Positions 57,000 to 64,000 of a stretch of 64,000 bases of DNA are shown in pieces; position 1 is the first letter of the stretch, and the number at the start of each line of letters is the position of its first letter. Below the pieces are notes generated by a model. That model was given only the letters and a program-made list of their open reading frames with translations, made no database searches and had not been told where the DNA came from. Position numbers and translations under genes: made by a program. Source of the stretch: Chimonanthus salicifolius (Eukaryota > Streptophyta > Magnoliopsida > Laurales > Calycanthaceae); NCBI GenBank assembly GCA_013350335.1, contig CM023532.1, forward strand, positions 96,072,786-96,136,785, in the 5' to 3' direction.

Positions 57000-58089
57000 T
57001 TAGGGGTTTAGCGTTTAGGATTTAGGGTTTGCGGTTTCAAGGTTTTAGGGTTTAGGTTTAGGGTTTAGGGTTTAGGGTTTTAAGGTTTTGGGATTTAGGG
57101 TTTAGGGTTTAGGTCTTAGGGTTTGTTGTTTAACTTCTAGGGTTTTATGGTTTTACGATTTTATGGTTTTATAGGGTTTAGGGTTTCGTGTTTAGGGTGT
57201 TAGGGTTTTAGTCTTTAGGGTTTAGGTTTAGGGTTTTAGGGTCTTAGTGTTTATGGTTTAGGATTTTACGGTTTAGTGTTTTATGGTTTTAGTGTTTTGG
57301 TGTTTAGGGTTTTAGGGTTTTGGGGTTTTAGGGTTTAGCGCTTTGTGGGTATACGGTTTAGGTTTTTGTGTTTTAGGGTTTTGGGTTTTAGGGTTGTGGG
57401 TTTTAGGGTTTAGGGTTTTAGGGGGTTTATGGTTTCTAGGTTTAGGGTTTAGGGTTTTGGGGTTTTAGGGGTTTAGGGTTTAGGGTTTTAGGGGTTTAGG
57501 GTTAGGGTTTAGAATTTAGGGTTTAGGGTTTAGGTTTTAGTGTTGACGGTTTTAGGGTTGACGGTTTTAGGGCTAAGGTTTAGGCTTTTCGGGTTTTAGG
57601 GTTTTGGGTTTTATGAGGTTTAGGGTTTTAGGGTTTAGCGTTTAGGGTTTTAGGGGTTTGGGGTTTAGGGTTTAGGGTTTTAGGGTTTTAGGGGGTTAGG
57701 GTTAGGGTTTTGGGTTTAGGGTTTAAGGTTTAGGGTTTAGCTTTTAGTGTTTACGGTTTTAGGGTTGACAGTTTTAGGGTTTTAGGGGTTTAGCGTTTTC
57801 GGGTTTTAGGGTTTTTGGTTTTAGGGTTAGGGTTTAGGGTTTTCGGGTTTTAGGGTTTTACGGTTTAGGCCTTATGGTTTTACGGTTTTAGGGTTTAGGG
57901 CTTTGGGTTTTAGGGTTTTAATGTTTTAGGAGTTTATGGTTTAGGATTTAGGGTTTAGGGTTGTTGGGTTTTAGGGTTTAGGGCATCGATTTTAGGGCTT
58001 TTGGGTTTAGGGTTTAGGGTTTTATTGTTTAGGGTTTAGGACTTAGGGTTTAGGTTTTAGGGTTTAGGGTTTTAGGATTTTTGGGTTTA
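57000..58089 (+). repeat. Degenerate telomere-like array, array 4
   Basis: About 1.1 kb of TTTAGGG-type variants that continue array 3 beyond the solo LTR. The part 57720-58070 is a close copy of 50930-51240. It ends at a gag fragment of a minus-strand element at about 58090. Confidence 0.93.
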
Positions 58090-58330
58090 TGGTGTCGCTG
58101 GTGGTCGCATTTTTGCTCAAGTGTTGTTGAAGAGCAGAAGCGACTGCCGCTTGAACTATGTCTTTTAGCTCGGGAGGTACACCTTGTATGTTTATACTAT
58201 TCTGTCCCTCTGCTTGATGAGGTGGCTGTACCCCCTCTTGCATCGGTGGCAGTACTTCTTCTTCCTGATGAGGTGGTGGCACCTCTTCCTCTACCCGTGG
58301 ATTTTGTCGGGTTCTTCTCTTCCGAGGCAT
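58090..58330 (-). pseudogene. gag: N-terminal gag fragment of gypsy element 4
   Basis: From an ATG at 58330-58328 the minus strand reads MPRKRRTRQNPRVEEEV, a Pro/Glu/Gln-rich part, then GVPPELKDIVQAAVASALQQH, which matches [19 protein letters not shown] in element 3. After about 80 residues the frame enters telomere-like repeats and stops at 58064. The rest of gag and all of pol are missing. There is no accessory ORF between this gag and its primer-binding site, unlike elements 1 and 3. Confidence 0.82.
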
Positions 58331-58848
58331 TTTCCTAAATCATCGAAAATACTTATTGATTTAGTTCCTTCGTAGAATTGTTGTATTCATATATTTTGAG
58401 AAAAATTTCCCTAAGTATCAAATACTTTCTTCAGTTTGGGGGAAAAAATAAATACCGACTATGTATACTTCATTTTTGGGGGAAAATTTCCTAAGTATCA
58501 AATGTTTTTCTTTCCATTTGGGGGGAAGTTGCCAAATATGCACACTTGGTTTGAGGGAAAACTTCCCAACTATCAAATGTTTATTTTTTAATTCGGGGAA
58601 ATCGGGGAGATTTTCCTATTTCGCTACGTTTGATAATTCCAACTTAAAGTGATTTTTCTTCCCTTGCTATCATTCCTTTTCGTCAAACGTTGTTCTCAGA
58701 TTGAATGCTTCCGTCTGAGTCAATCGAAGTAAATTAACCCGGCCCCCGTGCAGCGGACTCCGAAGAGTCGGTCAGTTGGGATTCTTATCCGTTAGTGAGA
58801 CGTGAAACCATCTTAATCTTACTTCGAGAGATTCATGCTTCCGATTTC
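58331..58848 (-). other. Leader of element 4
   Basis: About 520 bp without an ORF that has a domain. The distal half repeats GGGGAAAATTTCC-like words (58390-58620). The half next to the primer-binding site matches the leader of element 3. Confidence 0.65.
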
Positions 58849-58860
58849 GCTCTGATACCA
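58849..58860 (-). promoter_or_regulatory. Primer-binding site of element 4, tRNA-iMet type
   Basis: TGGTATCAGAGC on the minus strand, two bases from the LTR end GGGCGTTACA at 58863. It shows that the neighbouring LTR is a 5' LTR. Confidence 0.94.
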
Positions 58861-59548
58861 ACTGTAACGCCCGCCCCTTTTCACCGAAAATCAGAGTCTA
58901 ATTTTTTTTTTTTGAATTAATAAGTGACAAAGGGCGCGGACGTCACGACGCGAGTTAAGTCCGAGCTTCTAAAGTCCGGCCCTTAACTGGCCAACCCTAC
59001 GGGTGCGTAGAACGGAGTCCACGGAGAATGGTTCACCCGTAGAAGTAAGCTCGAGGAATAATACATTAGATGCAGAATGATAATAGATACTACCCTACCA
59101 ATTTTTCTAGATAGCAGGGAAGATTTCATCATTTAATTACTAAAATGCCATAACATCATATGTCTACAATAAAATCCAAATCGTAGTAATAAGTCTAAAA
59201 TATTACATTTCCGACAAGCTAAACTATATAAATACACATTTTCCAAAATAAACTTAAACAAAATAATTAGTCCGCCTTCCCAAGCTCCTAAGCTTGGCTC
59301 CCGTCTCGTCCTTCTGCTCTGGCATTTCCTGCGTCACCAGCTAGAGTAGAAGTAGGGCGTTAGACCACGCGCCCAGTAGGACTCCGAGTAGGGCTAGCAC
59401 ATGGATTAGTGATCACAAGCGTACAGATAATAATATCGTGAAAATCGGTAGACAATCATATAATGAAACTATAAAGTGAATGCCATGCCATGGGTGTCTG
59501 TGTCATGAATCCAACCCATCATCCCCACCATCATGATATCATATCCTC

Positions 59549-59733
59549 CTTGACGGAAAAACCTCGTCAAGATATATCCAATCATAAAATATCCCCCTTG
59601 ACGGCAAAGCCTCGTCAAGGTGTCCCCATGCCTGTTCTCGGTCGCCCCGACGGAGCAGGGACTCCGGTTATAGCCTATCAGGCTATCCCCATGCCTGTTC
59701 TCAGTCGCCCTGACGGAGCATGGACTCTGGTTC
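59549..59733 (+). repeat. CTTGACG hairpins and a 63-bp tandem repeat in the LTR of element 4
   Basis: Two hairpins with CTTGACG/CGTCAAG arms and variable loops lie at 59549-59571 and 59597-59619. CCCCATGCCTGTTCTC starts at 59624 and again at 59687 (63-bp period), each copy with CGCC-CGACGGAGCA words. The 63-bp unit is not seen in the solo LTR. Confidence 0.88.
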
Positions 59734-60510
59734 CTTTATTTTTCCACCCATGCCATGCATGAGATGTATGCATTATGCTATGTAATATATATAATCCATA
59801 GTCATAATATCGAATTCATAACTTAGCATATAATTCATAATCCTGCAGTATGCCATATAAGATACATAAACCATGATTTAAAACTCATCATAAAATAAAC
59901 CATAAAATTCCCAAAATAAATCAACGAAACCATCACACAATCCATGGCTTACAAAAAGGTAGGAATCCTACCGAATACCGACTCGCGTCCTTTTTCGTTT
60001 TCGTCCGATAATCCGGCTACCGACACGCGTACCGCTCGCGATATCCAATACCTTATTACATACACATAATCAATCCATATTTTAACTATTTCTAAGCCCA
60101 TTAATCATATCTTAGTGGGTTTCTTCACTTTAGCCAATATTTACCATTTTTGCCACTACTCATTTACATGATTAATTACTCATTTTTATTTCTCCATTCT
60201 TAGACCCATGATAGATCCAAAATCTTGGATCCATCAATGATTCATCAACATGTCACAAGATCACTAAATTTCACCATCTAATTAGCCTAATCCTTATTAA
60301 TTTAAACACACATAGTCCTGTACTTAACCCATCAATTGTCTCATAAAATTGGGTCATGGGTTCAAAATACCCCATTCATCAAATCTTCCCATGGGATTTA
60401 CTTCATGCATTTAACTACAATGAGTCCATTACCCACTCATTCCCTTTGGAGGCCATAAACATCATTCACCCTCCAATTCAACCCACCAAAAGGCTCACAA
60501 TTGGGCCATG

Positions 60511-61180
60511 GGTTCGGCCATACACCATGGCCGAACCCATGGTGTCCTTTTTTCCCATTTTTTTTTCTTTGGTCTACTTATACACTCGAACCCATCATAA
60601 GCCCTTCCATGAAGGGGCTTAACTTATACATTTAAATCACCATCCTTAATCACATTTAAATCCATTTACAACCATCATCAAACCATCATTTTCCATTCAT
60701 TTTTCCATTACTTCACATACATCATCATTCCACAATTTCACCATTTGATCACCATAGGGTTCGGCCATACACCATGGCCGAACCCATGGTTCATGATCCA
60801 TCATCCATGGGTGCCCTTTTTGACCATGACACATTTACATTTATTCATGGATTCCATTCTCACAAAACCCTAACATTCCATTAAAAATGTCCAAATTACC
60901 TTCCATAACCTCCATTCCTTAAAACCCTAAAAAAAAATCATACATTACCTACATTTAATCATTAAGCACTTAAAACCCTAAACCATTCTTTTTGAGGTCA
61001 TTAAAATTATCTTCCATCTCCTATGATTCTCTCATTTAAAACCTCTTTACAAAATTCACCACATTCAATTATTTACAACCTTAAAAATTATAAACATTCT
61101 CCATGCTTCCACTTTTTTACAAAACCCTAACAAATACAATTCACTTACCATGGGGTTCGGCCATACTACATGGCCGAACC
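60511..61180 (+). repeat. Three GGTTCGGCCA-type hairpins in the LTR of element 4
   Basis: Located at 60511-60537, 60758-60784 and 61154-61180, with 10-bp arms and 7-bp loops (TACACCA, TACTACA). They correspond to 39291, 39536 and 39931 in the duplicate segment, where the last has one arm mismatch. Confidence 0.9.
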
Positions 61181-62487
61181 CTATGGCCCTTGATTCCAAA
61201 ACATACATATCCATGCTTAATAATTTAATTACATTGCATTCTTTAATCCATTTATTTTTCCTTAAGCTAACCCTAATTTATCCATTAGGGTTTCCTCCAC
61301 TTTCCATCTTTCAAATTGATGGATTTAAAATCCATGGCATAAAATCATTTGGTCACCATTAAATTTACAAAATGAATCCCAAATCTTAAACCCTAAAAAT
61401 CCTAAATTTCTTGTTTAAGAAATACTCACAATCCGTCGTCTCCTCTGACTTTCGCCACTCCCGTCTGCTTCCTTAGCCTCCTTTCTCCTTCCTCTTGATC
61501 TTTGGTCGGCCAAGATACTTGATCAATGGTGAAACCCTCCAAACATAGGATCGTCCAAGGTAGGGTTTGCTTGAGAGAGGGAGAGGAAGAGATGGTGGGA
61601 AAGAAGATCTCAACCTTTGATCTTGGAGTGGTGGGCTTTTGCTTTGAATTTTTCTTCTCTTCTTAGCTTCCTTTTCTTAATTTCCTTCTTCTCTTCTCCT
61701 TCTTTTTTTTTTCTTAGAGTGGAACGGCCATGAGAGAGTGCAAGAGATGGAGTTAGTGAAAATGAGAATGGGAAAACAAGATAAGGCTTATCTCATGTGG
61801 TGGTGTAACTTACACTCCACATTTAATTCTCCCACCAACCTCATGGGATTTTTATGCTTTATGGTGAGCCAACATTTTTCTTTGTGTATTTGGAGATGAG
61901 GTGGTTTGATTTGGGTCTTCCCTCTTTGACCACCTTTTTGGATAAGCTTACTTAGTTAATTAAATCATTAGGCTAATTAACCCCATTTAGCTTAATTCCA
62001 CTTACTTAACTTGCCTTCATACACCCATGGTTGACCAATTCAACCATGGTGGCCGGCCCCACCAAACCTTGGGTCCACACGCCACCTCACTTGATGAGGT
62101 GGAGGTGGGTCCCATTGGACCATGTCACCTTGGTCAACTTCAAATTAACTTAGGTGATTTAGACCCATTCAACTCATTCTAATTGGATCACCATTGGGCC
62201 CATGGCCCAATTACATTTTCATCTTACCCATTTACCTTAGGCTTACATCTCCTTGATCCATTGGGTCCCAAATGAGTATTGGGCCCAATTTGACCATCCT
62301 TGGCCCAATTGACCATCTTTGACCCTTTAAATAAACTTAAATCCAATCCATAGTCCATTGGGCCCTAGTTGGGCCTTTGTCCAAATTTTGGTCCATTTAC
62401 CCTTTATTCCACCAATTTTCAAAATTTTCATAACTAACATAAATAATATTCACATATTCATTGATTTACAAATTCCGGGCCATTACA

Positions 62488-62661
62488 ATTATGGGATAAG
62501 GGAACCCCTAGCTGTCCCGTAGATTTGGTGTCTGCTTCCAGCATAGAAGTTAGCATGGACATTCAGGAGGGACCTCCCGAGGAAGATGAATAGGATTTAG
62601 CATCTCTTCCTGAGGAGAATATGGAAGACTTTCCGATGATAAGAGATGTATATTGGAATAG
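62488..62661 (+). pseudogene. N-terminal fragment of the accessory zinc-knuckle ORF (second duplicated copy)
   Basis: The same fragment as at 41255-41428, with the same LTR joint at its left, the same in-frame TAG after the PPEEDE residues, and the same LTR tail at its right. Identical breakpoints show copying of the finished structure, not independent events. Confidence 0.82.
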
Positions 62662-62988
62662 TTAGCTTGTCGGACTGTATAAATTAGCTTACTTGCTATA
62701 TTCTGGTTTTATTTTGGATACGGTGATGTTGAGATGTATTGTTAGTTAAATGAATGTAATCTTCCCTGCTCTCTAAAATTTGTAGGTTAGCCTCTATGAT
62801 CGTTCTGTATTTAGTATAACATTCCGTAAGCTTGCTTATACGTGTGAACCGTTCATCGTGGACTTTGTTCCACACACACGTAGGGTTGGCTAGTTAAGAG
62901 CCGGGCTTTAGAAGCTCGGACTTAACTCGCATCGTGACGTCCGTGCCCTTTGTCAATTTAAAAAAAAAAAATAGACTCTGATTTTCGG
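62662..62988 (+). mobile_element. LTR tail fragment, plus orientation (second duplicated copy)
   Basis: Matches 41429-41754 with a few indels (near 62804 and 62842) and has the same truncated end at TTTTCGG before telomere-like repeats. Confidence 0.82.
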
Positions 62989-62995
62989 TCTTTGT

Positions 62996-64000
62996 GTTTA
63001 GGTTTTAGGATTTAGTGTTCTGGGGTTTTAGGGTTTTAGGGTTTAGTGTTTTAGGGTTTAGTGTTTTGGGGTTTTAGGGTTTTAGGGTTTTAGTGTTTAG
63101 GGTTTAGTGTTTTGTGGGTTTACGGTTTAGGATTTTAGGTTTTCGGATTTTAGGGTTTTAGAGTTTAGGGTTTAGGGTTTAGGGTTAATGGTTCAGGTTT
63201 TTGCGTTGACGGTTTTATGGTTGACGGTTTTTAGCATGTTAGGGTTTTAGGGGTTTACGATTTAGGATTTAAGGTTTAGGGTTTTAGGCTTTTAGGGTTT
63301 AGGTTTTAGGGTATTAGGGTTTTGGGGTTTAAGGTTTTAGGGTTTTAGGATTTTAGGGTTTAGGGTTTAGGTTTTAGGGTATAGGGATTAGGGTTTTAGG
63401 ATTTTGTGGTTTTAGGGTTTAGGGTTTTAAGGGTTTAGAGTTTCGGGTTTTGGGTTTATTGCTTTAGGGTTTCAGGGTTTAGGGTTTTGGGTTTAGGTTT
63501 AGGGTTTAGGGTCTAGTGTTTGGGTTTTTATGGTTTTATGGTTTTACGGCTTTAGATTTATGGTGTTTAGGGTTAGGGTTTTAGGGTTTTAGGGTTTTAA
63601 GGTTAAGGGTTTTAGGGTTTCAGGGTTTAGGGTTTTGGGGGTTCAGGGTTTGGGGTTTAAGGTTTAGGGTTTAGGGTTTTAGGAGTTTAGAGTTTACGGT
63701 TTTAGAGGTTTAGAGTTTTAGGGTTTAGGGTTTTGGACGTTTAGGGTTTGGGGTTTGGGGTTTGGGGTTTGGGGTTTGGGGTTTAGGGTTTAGGGTTTTA
63801 GGGATTTAGAGTTTAAGGGTTTAGAGGTTTAGGGTTTTAGGATTTAGGGTTTTAGGGTTTTGGGGTTTAGGGTTTTAGGAGTTTAGTGTTTAGGATTTTA
63901 TGGTTTAGGGTTCAGTGTTTAGGGTTTTAGGGTTTTAGGGTTTAGGGTTTAAGGTTTTATGCTTTTCAGGTTTAGTGTTTTAGGATTCTAGGGTTTAGGG
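62996..64000 (+). repeat. Degenerate telomere-like array, array 5 (continues past window)
   Basis: TTTAGGG-type variants in the same order as 41762-42767, down to long variant words, so it is the duplicate of the start of array 3. Confidence 0.95.

Larger units (their letters stand above)
52464..57004 (-). mobile_element. Solo LTR, 4531 bp, with 5-bp target-site duplication GTTAG
   Basis: The LTR covers 52469-56999, with ends TGTAACGCCC and GGCCATTACA, and is flanked by GTTAG at 52464-52468 and 57000-57004. Both flanks are telomere-like sequence, so it inserted into the array and later lost its internal part by LTR-LTR recombination. By likeness to the LTRs with primer-binding sites at 35.9 and 58.9 kb its sense strand is minus. 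Content on the plus strand: conserved tail (52490-52830), 48-bp hairpin array (53121-53312), hairpins at 53773 and 55180, AAACCCTAA words (55545-55880), a leader-like region (55920-56260) and a TGGGCC-rich head (56530-56999). ORFs at 52735-53357, 55793-55978 and 56606-56815 are chance frames. Confidence 0.93.
58863..62487 (-). mobile_element. 5' LTR of element 4 (3625 bp)
   Basis: Ends are TGTAACGCCCG at 58863 and GGCCATTACA at 62487. It has the same plan as the solo LTR: conserved tail, CTTGACG/CGTCAAG hairpins (59549-59571, 59597-59619), the CCATGCCATGCATGAGATGT box near 59750, GGTTCGGCCA-type hairpins, AAACCCTAA words (60865-61400), a leader-like region (61440-61740) and a TGGGCC-rich head. 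It is 0.9 kb shorter than the solo LTR, mostly in the middle. ORFs at 59490-59762, 60356-60622 and 61150-61362 are chance frames. Confidence 0.92.
59764..64000 (+). repeat. Duplicated segment, copy 2
   Basis: Partner of 38543-42767. The match starts in mid-LTR (ATGTATGCATTATGC) with no sign of a natural boundary and runs to the window end, so the true duplication may be longer on both sides. Confidence 0.93.

Overview
This window looks like repeat-rich, gene-poor nuclear DNA of a flowering plant. The evidence is degenerate copies of the plant telomere motif TTTAGGG, several Ty3/gypsy retrotransposons whose primer-binding sites match plant initiator-tRNA-Met, and very long LTRs. I see no convincing host gene, no tRNA or rRNA gene, and nothing bacterial. 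Two runs of exactly 100 N (10617-10716, 38443-38542) are scaffold gaps, and the sequence on either side of each does not form one continuous element.

Layout. (1) 1-10616, plus strand: a long LTR (LTR A, 1-2897, with 94-bp and 47-bp tandem arrays) lies in the 5' LTR of a decayed gypsy element. That element reads LTR tail 2898-4161, primer-binding site 4165, accessory zinc-knuckle ORF 4282-4793, gag, protease, RT, RNase H, integrase, then a 3' LTR from 9544 that runs into the first gap. (2) 10717-15030: a reverse-oriented LTR head abuts a pol fragment (11724-13608, RNase H to integrase), which is followed by its own LTR head. (3) 13669-26433: the unit 'LTR head + degenerate telomere-like array' occurs twice in tandem. 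(4) 26434-38442, minus strand: the best-preserved element, with two long LTRs, a primer-binding site, a 203-residue accessory zinc-knuckle ORF, a 950-residue gag-protease-RT ORF and a broken RNase H-integrase part ending in a chromodomain-like tail. (5) 38543-42767: LTR and telomere-like sequence nearly identical to 59764-64000. (6) 41762-58089: a telomere-like array of more than 11 kb interrupted by a 4.5-kb solo LTR with a 5-bp target-site duplication. (7) 58090-62487: a gag stub, leader, primer-binding site and LTR on the minus strand, then the second copy of region 5.

The retroelements appear to be chromoviruses close to the Tekay/Del group. They have gag, CCHC, protease, RT, RNase H and integrase in that order, a C-terminal EEATWE-type chromodomain-like segment, and long LTRs. 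Two features stand out. First, there is an extra ORF between the primer-binding site and gag carrying three zinc knuckles. It is present in two elements and as fragments at two more places, and its differences are mainly synonymous where I compared them. Second, the LTRs are full of short perfect hairpins (GGTTCGGCCA/TGGCCGAACC, CTTGACG/CGTCAAG and others). These vary in copy number between the two LTRs of one element and show compensatory base changes. About 22.9 kb (roughly 36%) of the window is degenerate TTTAGGG-like sequence, always with the G-rich strand on +, organised in higher-order repeats and joined to truncated retroelement ends.
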